Of a stretch of 64,000 nucleotides of DNA, positions 49,286 to 59,767 are shown one piece after another. Made by a program: the position numbers and the translations under genes. Each line of letters starts with the position of its first letter. Position 1 is the first letter of the stretch. The notes beneath the pieces were generated by a model. The model worked only from the letters and a program-made list of their open reading frames with translations. It had not been told where the DNA came from and searched no databases. Origin of the DNA: Boswellia sacra (taxonomy: Eukaryota; Streptophyta; Magnoliopsida; Sapindales; Burseraceae); contig SNVD02009812.1 of the NCBI GenBank assembly GCA_013180625.2, forward strand, positions 186,001 to 250,000, read 5' to 3'.

Positions 49286-51062
49286 TGTTAGCCCTAAGGC
49301 TACATGATAATTTTAATGATAACAATACACATTGATTAATTGAGATTTACTAACATGTTTATTTATGTGCAAGAGTAAGATCATTGAAATAATTGTAAAA
49401 TCAAGAAGAGGCTTATTAAAATGAAGTGTTGAAGCTAAGGGGAAGACTACATGTTAAGGGCACCAAAGTTTAAGAACAAGGATTGACTCAAGGAATGTGA
49501 CACATGAGCAATGTTCAATCAATTGGTAATATATATCTCTACAAATATCCAAATGACGTGATTCTTGAGCCTTTGGAAAGCTTACTCAATTTATAACATT
49601 TCATATGTTTAATGAAATTCAAATTTCAAGTGCAAGGTTGTCCAAATCATCATGCAATTTGAAAGACAAATGGAAGCAGCTGACATGAGCACCAAATACT
49701 CTTTTGGACATATCTTGAGCTAGAAAAATAAAAATGACTTGATTATTATGGCATTAGAAAGATGACTTAATGGGGCACATTTCATATTTTTTGAAGAAAT
49801 TCAAATTTCAAGTGGAAGGCCGACATAATTGACATGCAATTCGGTGGACTGACACAAAAAAGAAAAATCAACTCACATGAGCACCAAATGGTGTTTTGGC
49901 CATATCTTAAGATAGAGATATCCAAATTCTTTGAATCTTAATGTTTTGGAAAGCTTATTCAAATATAAAGATCTTTTATGTTTTTAAGAAATTCAAATTT
50001 CAAACGGAAGACTGACAGAATTATCATTCAAGTTAGTGGACTGACACATGGAGGAAAAATCAAGTCACATGAGCACCGAATGGTATTTTGGCCATATCTT
50101 GAGCTACAGATATCCAAATGACTTGATTCTTGATGCGTTGGAAAGCTTATTCAAATGTGCAGATATTTTATGTTTTTCATATTTTCAAATTTCAAACAGA
50201 ACATTGAGAAAAATGGTAGACAAGATTACTGTTTTTATGGTGGGCAGAAAATTTGGAGATGGTGTCTTCACTTGATTAAGTTCATCTCATTTGCCTATAA
50301 AAGGAGCCATTCTCCCATGCATTCAACAAGAGCAAGAGAAGCATTTTATCAAGCAAAAAGCAAGAGAAATATCAAGTCTAGAGAGCTTTTATATTATTTA
50401 CTACTCTTTGAAGAGAGTTATACATTTATTGTAAAAATTATCTTTGTTCTTGTATTGTGGTGAGAGTGAGATATTATTGTAAAGGATAAAAGTTATCCTT
50501 GAGAGAACTCTTGTTGTGTGTTAGCAAGAGTTGAAGGAAGTTGCCTTGGTGAGGTTGTTCATCAAGAAGAACTCTTGGTGTGGTGTTATCAAGGGTTGAA
50601 GGAAGTTGCCTTGGTGAGGTTGTTCATCAAGAAGAACTCTTGGTGTGGTGTTATCAAGGGTTGAAGAAAGTGCCTTGGTGAGGTTGTTCATCAAGAAGAA
50701 CTCTTGGTATGGTGTTATCAAGAGTTGGAAGATAAAGTCTTGGTGAGGTTGTTAATCAAGCAAGTTGTAAAGATTTCTACAACTTAGTTGAAAGCTTAGC
50801 TCGTGGAGCTAGGAGCCCGTGGACGTAGGCAAGGTTTGCCGAACCACGTAAATTGAGTTTGCACTCTCTCTATCCCTATGCTCTTTACATTTACTTGCAC
50901 TTGTGATTGTTCTTTATTGCTATTCTATTGATTGCATTCTATTTTCATCTTCTTCACCTTTATTCTCAAAGAAAGGGTTAAATAATTTTGATCTTTCAAG
51001 AAAAGTTTTCTAATTCCGTATTGATAAATAAAAACACAATTCACCCCCTCTGGGTTGGCATA
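49286..51062 (+). repeat. 3' LTR of SIRE-like element
   Basis: 1777 bp, close to the 5' LTR. The 64-bp unit is present four times here (50530-50760), against three in the 5' LTR. It stops at GGCATA; the terminal CTTGGGTCAACA seen in the 5' LTR is missing just before the target copy CTTCC. Confidence 0.9.
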
Positions 51063-51067
51063 CTTCC

Positions 51068-52162
51068 AGCCGCTAAGCCCCCCAATTTAAGTAGCTAAAA
51101 CTAAATCCAAGGGTCGTAACTAGATGCGGTTTCCTTTGTTTGTTGTTTTGTTACTTGGTGGTACGCTGCACAGCAATACACACAACTACATGTCTAGATA
51201 AGTACACACCAGCATTTTGATTCCCGCGTGCACAAGGATTCGCCCGCAAACACTGGCCTCAAGGACACTCCACTCCCTACAAGTTTTCGGTGTTCAGACC
51301 CTTGATTAAGAAAGACAGATATAAATCTTATTGAATAAACATTATAAGATTAAGATTATTAAGCACATATTAAGGGTTAGAGAATCCTTATTCTCATATC
51401 AAGGGTTTCACCCTTCACCTTAGCAAAAGAGAAATTAGAAGAACATTATAATAGAAAGAAAATAAAATGTAAGAAAAAGGAAATTCATTAATAACATAAA
51501 CACACAAAACAAAATACAAGATCCTAGCCAAAGCCAAAATGTTCCAGCCAAGGCCAAGATGCCCTAATGGGTCACAAGACACCTCTATTTATAGATACAT
51601 CTAGGGGCAAACTTATCAAATTACAAGGGTATAATTGTCAAATATTAGTTGTAAATATCTTTGACAATTGGGATCATTAGGCACCGATTTTGACCATCAA
51701 TTTTGACATTGAAATATTAAGAATTTTAATCACATGTCTTCATGAAAGTTGTAGATATTTCTCTCAGCTTTCTAGAACATATTGATTTGCACAATTTGAA
51801 TACCTATTTTGAGAGATACGGTCCAAATACTAAGGCCTGGTCAGACTGGACTGAGACTGTAGATGGGTTCACTTCAAGCCAAATTTTGGTCCACTAAGAG
51901 CCCGAATTTGATGATGCTTGTGAAATGCAATCTTGTAGACAATTGAATCAGCTTTCCAAAACATTAAGAATTGCACCATTCTAATCTATAAATAGAGAGT
52001 TATACCTATTTTACCGAACCTGTAACAAAACCAAAATTAAGAGAAATTAATTCCAAAGATGCAAATGCTACAAATATGCTTAAGTTGAGGAATTTAATGA
52101 CACTATTACTGCAATATGATGAACTAAACTCTTATTAAACATGCATATTTAAGTGTTCATCA
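51068..52162 (-). repeat. Inner part of the left (3') LTR of the LOG-carrying element
   Basis: The stretch 51302-52162 (861 bp) aligns without net length change to 57986-58846 of the right LTR, with mid-90s percent identity by eye. Between 51068 and 51301 only weak similarity to the right LTR remains. In the element's own sense it begins TGATGAACACTTAAATATGC. A TATAAAT box lies at 51603-51597 on the minus strand. Confidence 0.8.
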
Positions 52163-52174
52163 CACCCCCCAACT
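52163..52174 (-). other. Polypurine tract
   Basis: On the minus strand, TTGGGGGGTG lies immediately before the 3' LTR start TGATGAACAC. This is the plus-strand priming site expected for an LTR element. Confidence 0.7.
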
Positions 52175-52513
52175 AGCTTATTGCTAGTCCCTAGCAATTA
52201 AAGTGTTATTATTTAGAAGTGATTTATAGAATTTTACATCCAAGGTGGTCATTTATTACACTCTCCTTGATTTTATCCAAATAAATAAACTCTCAACTAA
52301 ATTTTTTTTTATGACTCACGTACCCTTCAGTCAAGATATCAATAAACCTTCTTTTTGTGCTCAGTCGACACATGATTATGGGGCTTATTAGAAAGAAGCC
52401 ATATCGGTTCTAATATTTGTTAAGCCTAATAACCTTAGGTAAAGGGCATTTATTCATTATATTTATATATATATTTTTTTCTCTCTCTTTTTTTTTTGAT
52501 GGAATGCATCTTT

Positions 52514-52772
52514 AACCCATGTAACGAGCCTTAGGCTAATGACTCCCAGACCAGTTGGCCTTAGGGCATTAGGTGTTAAAACACCCCTTCGAGCTTAACG
52601 ACTCGGGTTGCCGATGCTCTATTTTTGCTTAGAAACTTGTGGATAGTGTAATGTTCAATCCCATTAAGCTTTCTCCTTAATCCATGTAGCGAGCTTTGGG
52701 CCACTAGCTCCCAAACCAGTTGGTCTTAGGGTATTAGGTGTTGAGGCACCCCTCGGGCTTAATTGCTCGAAT
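52514..52772. repeat. Internal direct repeat of about 97 bp in the LOG-carrying element
   Basis: The copies at 52514-52610 and 52679-52772 share CCATGTA-CGAGC, CCAGTTGG and TTAGG-ATTAGGTGTT blocks. The region 52800-52860 is T-rich. The 1.3 kb between the LOG-like ORF and the polypurine tract has no other recognisable content. Confidence 0.75.
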
Positions 52773-53495
52773 TAAGGAGGCTACAAGACCAAACTTATCC
52801 ACAATTGCTCTCTTCTTTTTTTTTCACTTTTTTTTCACTTTTCTTTTTTTTTTTTAACTTTCCCCTTCCTTTGTGTTGTTATCCTAAACAAAACAAAAGA
52901 ACTCAATATTACAACATTTCATTTTACCATCCACAATCATGCATCAAGGTATGTGTGTGTGTGAAGAAAGGTTCATGAATACTTGCTTAATGACTACATA
53001 AGCACACAATTTTTAAATGATAAGGTTGTGAGAGTTCATTGATTTGAATAATTCAAAGTGGAATGAATAAGACCTCCTTGTTATAAAATTCAAAAATCAA
53101 GACTAAATAATATCAAGTTAGCTAAAATGAGTTCACAAGCTAAAATGACAAATTGGTTAGAATGGGTTTCAAGAGTTCAAACTGGCCCTCCCTACTCTGC
53201 CATTCCTAACCCAGAATGCGTCTCAAGAGGATTTGAACTCCTTACACCGCACTCTGAATCTAATTACTAACTCGCTTTTTTTTTTCAAGAAAAAAGAAAA
53301 TTCAAGACACACTTATGTCTACTATCTTTCCCCCCCAACCAAATGAAACATTGTCCTCAATGTTTAAATGTAGAGAGATAAAGTATAGGAGACATTACCT
53401 GAAGCTTCTGTTATTCAAGAGAGATGACCTGAAAGGCTCATAAAATAACATGCTAAAAATAAAATAAAATAAAATAAAGGACAAGAAGAAAAAAA

Positions 53496-54146
53496 TTACA
53501 AACGGAGATTTAAATCCAATTTGCACTTTTTGTTTTGCCCTCCTGCCCAATTAATTTGAGTACTAGCTGGGTCAGGTTCATACTCAACTTCTTGTAATTT
53601 ATCAAGTAACTCACCATCAGAAGTGGCAGAAACAAGGATCTTTCTCGCTGAATGAGGGATAAAATTTTGTTCCACAGCTGCATCAACAAAACTTATCAAA
53701 GGATCAAAGAAATTTTTAACATTCAACAAACCTATGGGTTTTTGATGGAGATTCAGTTGGGCCCAAGAGGCAATTTGAAAATTTTCTTCAAGAGTGCCAA
53801 AGCCACCTGGTAAAGCAATAAAGGCATCTGAATTGATGAGCATATGTGCCATGCGTTCATGCATAGAGGAGACCTGTAACTCCTTCCCAACCGTTTTTCC
53901 AACAATACTTTCTACAGCCAAAGCTTTAGGAATAACTCCTAAAACTTGAGTACATCCTACATGTGCAGCTGTTGACACACAACCCATTAACCCGAGGCTA
54001 CCTCCCCCATAAACCACATGAATTTTTCTTTCAGCCAGTAGCCTACCAAGATAATTCGCTACTTCTACGAACTCTTCACTTTTACCTGGTCGAGATCCAC
54101 AGAATACACATATCCTTTGGATTCGACGTTTTGAAGTTCCCTCTAT
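53496..54146 (-). pseudogene. LOG: LOG-like cytokinin riboside 5'-monophosphate phosphoribohydrolase, captured and intronless
   Basis: LOG enzymes release active cytokinin bases from riboside monophosphates in the cytosol. The frame is open for 216 codons, the usual LOG length. It carries RICVFCGSRPGK near the start, VVYGGGSLGLMG (residues 44-55), SSMHERMA with Arg98, and the hallmark PGGFGTLEE (113-121) including Glu121; these are the family's catalytic residues. There are no introns, whereas plant LOG genes normally have several, so it is probably an RNA-derived copy. The expected start codon reads ATA instead of ATG at 54146, with an in-frame TAG 9 codons upstream. The first available in-frame start-like codon would remove the nucleotide-binding N-terminus. 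It lies in the sense of the retroelement, 375 bp after the Cys-rich ORF. It could be dead, or translated from a non-AUG start. Confidence 0.85.
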
Positions 54147-54521
54147 GTCTATGCAACTCTCTAACTATGTGTGAAGAAGAGAATAAGAGATGTGGTATTT
54201 ATGGAGTGCAAAAAGGTATGCTAATGATGATATCTATCTAGGTAGCTCGGTTGTTTGTTGAAAATTTTGACAATAATGCATAAAAATTCAAAAGATGATG
54301 AAATAAGACACCATAAGTCAAACAAAAGATACAAATTCAAAAATGACAACTATGAGGTATTTAAAATTCAAAATGATGGCACGCATGCATATGTACAGGT
54401 AGTTGTGACTGTGGCTCACATCTTCCTCTGGTTTTACGTCCAAAAACAGCTTAAACTCCTTCTATGAGTTGGGGATATGCTTCCCATCCAGTTTTCTTAT
54501 AAACTGGCAAACAGGGTCGTT

Positions 54522-55010
54522 TTAAGTCAGATTCCCAAGACTATAGCATTCCTGCTCATCTCGGAATTGTGTCCACAATTTCAAAATTTCACGCTGCACA
54601 AGTCCACAACAATGCGTCTCAAGAGTCACTCGGATATCATCCAAGGACTCCTTACTCAGTCCATCCTTGATGAACTGTAGCTTATCCTCTCGATTGTTAG
54701 ACAAATATCCCAAAGAGCGGCAAAGCTGGTTACAGGTCCATCTTGCACATTTGTGACAAACTTGTAACCTTTTCGCTCTTCGCTTTTTGGCGTAAGAGCT
54801 TTTTCCCAAACCTGGCATGTGGGAAACAAGATTATTTGAAAACTCACAAGAGAATCGAACCTTGGCTTCAATTAACCATCTTAAATCAGCAGGAATACCC
54901 TTACGCATCAACAACCTTAGTCTTTCTGCACGAGCTTTATAAATTTTAAGCAAATCATTTTGAGGAAGAGAGGGAAAATATTTGTGCAATTTTGAGAGAA
55001 TGGTATCCAT
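54522..55010 (-). CDS. Basic Cys-rich protein resembling flexuous-virus nucleic-acid-binding proteins
   Basis: An uninterrupted ORF; the start at 55010 (MDTILSKL) gives 162 aa, and an upstream in-frame ATG at 55058 would add 16 hydrophobic residues. The middle has a basic run AKKRRAKRL (residues 74-82 of the short form) immediately followed by a Cys cluster C-x2-C-x4-C-x3-C (CHKCARWTCNQLC), then DKLQFIKDGL. A basic arm next to a Cys cluster, followed by a similar tail, is characteristic of the small nucleic-acid-binding, silencing-related proteins of carla-, viti- and allexiviruses (Betaflexi/Alphaflexiviridae). A viral origin is inference from this layout; a plant zinc-binding protein is the alternative. 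No protein of this type is standard in LTR elements. It is in the same sense as gag and the LOG-like ORF. Confidence 0.5.
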   Translation of the reverse strand: MDTILSKLHKYFPSLPQNDLLKIYKARAERLRLLMRKGIPADLRWLIEAKVRFSCEFSNNLVSHMPGLGKSSYAKKRRAKRLQVCHKCARWTCNQLCRSLGYLSNNREDKLQFIKDGLSKESLDDIRVTLETHCCGLVQREILKLWTQFRDEQECYSLGNLT

Positions 55011-55064
55011 GTGAAGAAAATGAGAAAGAAAAAAAGAAAATGGATGCAAGGTGAGCAACAGTTT

Positions 55065-55604
55065 TTAGGGAACTGAAAAACCGACTTTAAAAGCCACGGA
55101 GTACCGTATCCGCCGCTTGACCGGGAAATAAAATAAAAACACACAACTAAAATAAACGCACACAAAATAAAATAAAAACAAACTAGAAATGATAGCAAAA
55201 ATCAAGAATAAAAATAAAAACGAAAATATGGCATAGATGGATAAAATTTGATCAATCATTATAAAAAAATGCAAAAAGAGGAATCTCTTCGAAAGTGATT
55301 TACCACGGTCAAAAATATGCCATTGAGGTGGTACCTTTCTTTTTCCTTTATTTGTGAGAATGAAAGAGATTACCACTATCTGAGTTTGTTTGTCCTTAAA
55401 GCATGCATCATTGAGTGTGGATGTTTGTTCCTCCCTTTTTTTGAACCATGGCTCCCAACTTTTAATCTCCTTCACCTGTACAAAATCAAGCAATGAAAAT
55501 TCTTTAGAAGCAATGGGCACTAGTTGCATACTTGGTTCAAAAGAACTAGGTAACCCGATTTTCGAAGGAGTTGAAAAATTCTCATTTTGGATATAATCTT
55601 CCAC
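55065..55604 (-). other. Open stretch between gag and the Cys-rich ORF
   Basis: A 179-codon open frame in element sense. Its first 105 residues look protein-like (SWEPWFKKREEQ, LTNKGKRKVPPQWHIFDRGK). The rest is a low-complexity run of Phe/Leu/Ile from T-rich DNA. It matches no protease or RT motif. It may be a leftover of gag-pol spacer or a lineage-specific ORF of this element. Confidence 0.35.
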
Positions 55605-55765
55605 GTTAGTTTTTGTCCTATTAGCTTCCTCATTTTCATCCTGCTCGAAAAATATATTAATATCAAAATTTTGGTTAAATCCTTTGCATGATGCATAAGT
55701 GAGGATTCGGTCTTTTCTTTGTTAGGTGTAAGTTGATTAACCTCTTCCTTACCCTTTAGGATTGA

Positions 55766-57076
55766 TTAATCATCTTTCTCATAAGGGTTAGGAATATGTT
55801 CTTGATCAACCTTACCATCATGAAGAGCACTTACCGAATCTTCGAGTAGAGCACTTACTGAATCTTCGAGAAGATGTTGGCTACTTGGATTACTCACATG
55901 TGGATTGATGAGGTTTGGCTCGAGTTGAGATGGAAACACACCTTTCTCATGAGTACTAAATGCAAATGTAAGTTTTTCAAGAGCATCATTCAAGTTTGCC
56001 ATAGTTTGAGCAACCTGACTATTAAAAGGCTCTTGCTTTGCAATGAATGAATTCCATGTTTCTTCAAGATCCTTATAAGATGCATGATCATGAGCTTTTT
56101 GAAAATTTTGACATGATTGAAAGGGAGGTTGGTAAGATTGTGCATGATTATCATTCCTCCAATCAAAATTCAAGTGATTTTTCCATCCAAACTTGTGTGA
56201 GTAAGGATTAGGATTTGACCTTTGGAAAGTGTTTAAAACATTGGTTTGGTCATGGAGACTTTTCCTAAAGGTAGGCACAATTGGGCAATCATCCGTAGGA
56301 TGATCACTAGAATTACAAGTTTGACAGACAATTTCTTGCATAAACCACATTTCTAAGTCCTCGACTTTCCTAGATAGGGATGTAAATTTAACATGTAGAT
56401 CATGATTCTCCCTAAAGTTATATATGCCTCTACTAGACGTTCTTGGTACCTCATAGATGCCAACATTGTTTCAATTTTGGGCATTTTTCGCTAGTAAGTC
56501 TAGGAAATCCATGGCTTCATCTGGGTATTTATCTTCAAATTGTCCATCACACAATAATTCTATCATTTGCCTAGCTTGATGTGCAAGACATTCATAGAAA
56601 ATTAAAACTAGTTCCCATGTTTCCAAACCATGATGAGGACAAGTATTAAGCAATGCTTTATACCTATCCCAACATTGGTAAAAGGTCTCTCCTTGTTTTT
56701 GAGTGAAATTGATGATTTGATTTTTGAGAGAATTTGTTCTATAGGAAGGAAAGAATTCTTTAAGAAATTGTTGTTGCATTTCATCCCATGAGCTAATGGA
56801 TCTTGACCTAAGATTTTGTAGCCTTGTCTTAGCTTTATCTTTTAGAGAAAAAGGAAAAAGCTTTAATCTCAAGATATTTATGCTACAATTTAGGTCACTA
56901 TAAGCGTTACAAAACTCTTCAAATTCTCTCAGGTGCAAAAATGGGTTTTCAACATCTAGGCCATGAAAATGGGGCAAGAATTGAATGAAATCCGATTCAT
57001 GGTCGAAGTATAATGCATCATGAGGGAAGACTATGCGTGATTGTGCACAAGTTCTCCTAAGATTTATGGAGTCCAT
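55766..57076 (-). pseudogene. Gypsy-type gag with one internal stop
   Basis: A frame of 436 codons starting MDSINLRRTC. Residues about 35-175 are a retrotransposon gag capsid domain (IQFLPHFHGLDVENPFLHL, LKDKAKTRLQNL, WDEMQQQFLKEFFP, FYECLAHQARQMI). A TGA at codon 202 (56471-56473) interrupts it. The same frame continues to a zinc knuckle C251-x2-C254-x4-H259-x4-C264 (CQTCNSSDHPTDDC). The stop falls exactly between capsid and knuckle, without a frameshift. It follows the primer site by 219 bp. It would package the element's RNA if translated; pol must come from another element. Confidence 0.9.
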
Positions 57077-57294
57077 AAATGTTCTTGGTTGGACATGAGC
57101 ATGATTTTTTTTTTAGACAAGATGAGTGGCTGCTAACAATTCTACCAATTAATGCAAAGAGAAAGAAAAGATGAACACATGCAAGAAAAAATAAAAAATA
57201 GAAATGGGGAGAGAAGAGATGAACGTATGCAAGAAAAATAAAAATAGAAATGGGAAAAGAAAATACTTACAATTTTGTACGCCAAATTTTACCT

Positions 57295-57312
57295 TCCCCG
57301 GCAACGACGCCA
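57295..57312 (-). other. Primer binding site complementary to tRNA-Asp
   Basis: TGGCGTCGTTGCCGGGGA on the minus strand matches the complement of the plant tRNA-Asp 3' end with one mismatch. It lies 6 bp inside the 5' LTR end. Asp primer sites are typical of Tat/Athila-group gypsy elements. Confidence 0.8.
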
Positions 57313-57318
57313 AAAACT

Positions 57319-58846
57319 TGACACATCCGAAAATAGGATTGCCTCCCAAGTATAGGAGTGTCGAAGTAATAAACCCGGTGAGCCCGGGGTCGATCCACGA
57401 GGAAGGAAATTTTAGCGCTACAAACTATAAGTAAGCAAATATGATATGGATGATTCACAGAGACGACAAGATAATATCAATAAATACGTAAGATGGTAGG
57501 CGGTATTATTACCGACCATTCAAATATAAAACAAAAAGCAAGAGGAGGTAAAACCATCCATGGAAATAGGTGGTATAACCAACCATAGTAATTTTAAGAA
57601 CAATTTCATAAGGTGGTAGAACCTACCATAGTAAATAAAATAAAAAGTTCATAAACAATAGAATAATTAAATTACAAGAGGAATTAACACAATAACAATG
57701 AAGGCTAAGGTTAGGGGATCCGCCCTTGATATTTCGAATAAGGATAATTAACCCATTGTAGTTATATGAATTATATTTGTTTCATTACCAATATTTTACC
57801 ACTTATGTAAATGGGTTCAAGCATCCAATGTGCCAATCATCATATGTCTACAACAAATCAAGGTTCCTAACTAGATTCTTGTCGGTAAGGAAGAACCATA
57901 CATCATCTAGAAAGGATCAAGCATTTGATGTGCCAAGGATTGTCGACAATGGATCAAGACCTCCACTTTACGAGTGGTGTCAAGATTGATTAAGAAATTA
58001 AATATAACTCATATTGAATAAACATTATAAGATTAAGATTATTAAGCACATATTAAGGGTTAGAGAATCCTTATTCTCATATCAAGGGTTTCACCCTTTC
58101 ACCTTAGCAAAAGAGAAATTAGAAGAACATTATAATAGAAAGAAAATTAAATGCAAGAAAAATGAAATTCATTAATAACATAAAGACACAAAACACAATA
58201 CAAGATCCTAGCCAAAGCCAAAATGTTCCAGCCAAGGCCAAGATGCCCTAATGGGTCACAAGGCACCTCTATTTATAGATACATCCAGGGGCAAACTTGT
58301 CAAATTACAAGGGCATAACTGTCAAATATTAGTTGTAAATATCTTTGACAATTGGGATCATTAGGCACCGACTTTGACCATCAATTTTGACATCGAAATA
58401 TTGTGAATTTTAATCACATGTCTTCATGAAAGTTGTATATATTTCTCTCAGCTTTTTAGAACATATTTATTTGCACAATTTGGATACGTATTTTGAGAGA
58501 TACGGTCCAAATACAGAGGCCTGGTCAGACTGGGCCGAGACTGTAGATGGGTTCACTTCAAGCCCAATTTTGGTCCACTAAGAGCCCGAATTTGATTATA
58601 CTTGTGAAATGCAATCTTGTAGATAATTGAATCAGCTTTTCAAAACATTACAATTTGCACCATTCTAATCTATAAATAGAAAGTTATGCCCATTTTACCG
58701 AACCTGTAACGAAACCAAAATTAAGAGAAATTAATTCCAAAGATGCAAATGCTACAAATATGCTTAAGTTGAGGAATTTAATGACACTATTAATGCAATA
58801 TGATGAAGTAAACTCTTATTAAACATGCATATTTAAGTGTTCATCA
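57319..58846 (-). repeat. Right (5') LTR of the LOG-carrying element
   Basis: 1528 bp, in element sense from TGATGAACAC to GATGTGTCA. A TATAAAT promoter box lies at 58277-58271 (minus strand). The distal 861 bp (57986-58846) match the left LTR closely; the proximal 667 bp match it only weakly. It contains several short GGTGGTA-ACC repeats (57490-57620). Confidence 0.85.
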
Positions 58847-59758
58847 TTGGGCCTTGTTATCTTGATTCTTCTTCTATCCCAATTCCCATGTAGAATGATA
58901 AAAATAGTACAAAGGCTCAAACTTTAGCCTCAAGATCTGGTTTTTAACCCTATTTTTTTGCAAATTTTTAGCATGGGTTCTTTGTTTCTTCTTTTGTTTG
59001 TTGGTACAGTAGCTTGAATTTTGAAGATGTTAAAAAGATTCTTGTGACTCTTCAAATTATTGTCTAAGTTTATTTTAGTTTAGTTTAGATTATCTATGGG
59101 TTGTTCTTCAAATTTTGTTTCTGTCGAAATGAATTTGTGTTGGAGCAGTCCACAGGGTTTTGCACCTTCTTCCAGAGCAACAAGTATTTTGTTGCTGAAA
59201 TATGTTTTCTGTGTATTATGCTTACATGGGTATTGGATTTCTATTTTTATGTTTTCAAGTAAACAATTTTGCATGGGATTCATGCTTAATGTGGGAATTT
59301 CCTATTTTATCCTCTTCTATTAATTCAAAAACCAATAGAATCCGTTTGTTTGACTAGAATGATACAAAATTGTAAAGGTTTGGTGCCGTGTTGATATAAA
59401 CACATAAGAGGCTTTCTACGTAATATTAGGATAAAGTTCGGGGAGGTTAATGATATTATCCCAATTACTAATTAACCACTAAAGTTAAGTTAATTGGTGG
59501 GGAGTGCAAATTTAGCTTCTCTAATGGATGATGAACAATTCCTTATTACAAGGATGAGAGTGGAAAAAACTTTGAAATGTGCCATGTGTCATTGAATAGT
59601 CATTTTCTCAATTTGATACTTAAGTTTGGTATTGACTAGTAATGGGGTTTCATAAAATTGATTCATCAATCGGGTCAAGCTCATGGGATTGGTTTGTTTG
59701 ATTCCTCACAGGAAGGTCACCGCATGCGTGCCTCATAGGCTATAGGGCTAACTTTGAG
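58847..59758. other. Intergenic, nothing recognised
   Basis: Starts right after the LTR. Short ORFs at 59080-59323 occur on both strands and resemble nothing known. No match to the SCPL relic interrupted at 41957 was found here. Confidence 0.4.
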
Positions 59759-59767
59759 CTTTGTGAA

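Larger units (their letters stand above)
42854..51062 (+). mobile_element. SIRE-like Ty1/copia retrotransposon, decayed
   Basis: The LTRs are 42854-44604 and 49286-51062, starting TGTTAGCCCTAAGG. A 5-bp duplication CTTCC (42849-42853, 51063-51067) marks the insertion. The primer site is TGGTATCAGAGC at 44607-44618. There is a polypurine stretch AAAAAGGGGAGAT before the 3' LTR and extra GGGGGAG runs at 49083-49110, as is usual in SIRE types. The long LTRs (1.75 kb) and GAG style fit the SIRE/Maximus group. The 3' LTR lacks its last 12 bp. The element sits inside the left LTR of the minus-strand retroelement. Confidence 0.9.
41958..58846 (-). mobile_element. Non-autonomous LTR retroelement carrying gag, a viral-NABP-like ORF and a LOG-like ORF
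   Basis: Read on the minus strand: 5' LTR (58846-57319), Asp-tRNA-type primer site (57312-57295), gag (57076-55766), an undefined stretch, a basic Cys-rich ORF (55010-54522), a LOG-like ORF (54146-53496), a non-coding 1.3 kb with an internal direct repeat, a polypurine tract (52174-52163) and the 3' LTR (52162-51068 plus 42853-41958). A SIRE-like copia element (42854-51062) splits the 3' LTR. No protease, RT, RNase H or integrase is recognised. Without the nested element it is about 8.7 kb. The primer site and LTR style are those of Tat/Athila-type gypsy elements. No target duplication is seen at its outer ends. Confidence 0.75.

Noticed and set aside
51068..58846. Read as a host LOG gene locus with its own promoter
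   Set aside because: The ORF lies between gag and a polypurine tract inside matching LTRs, has no introns and lacks an ATG, so membership in the retroelement explains it better.
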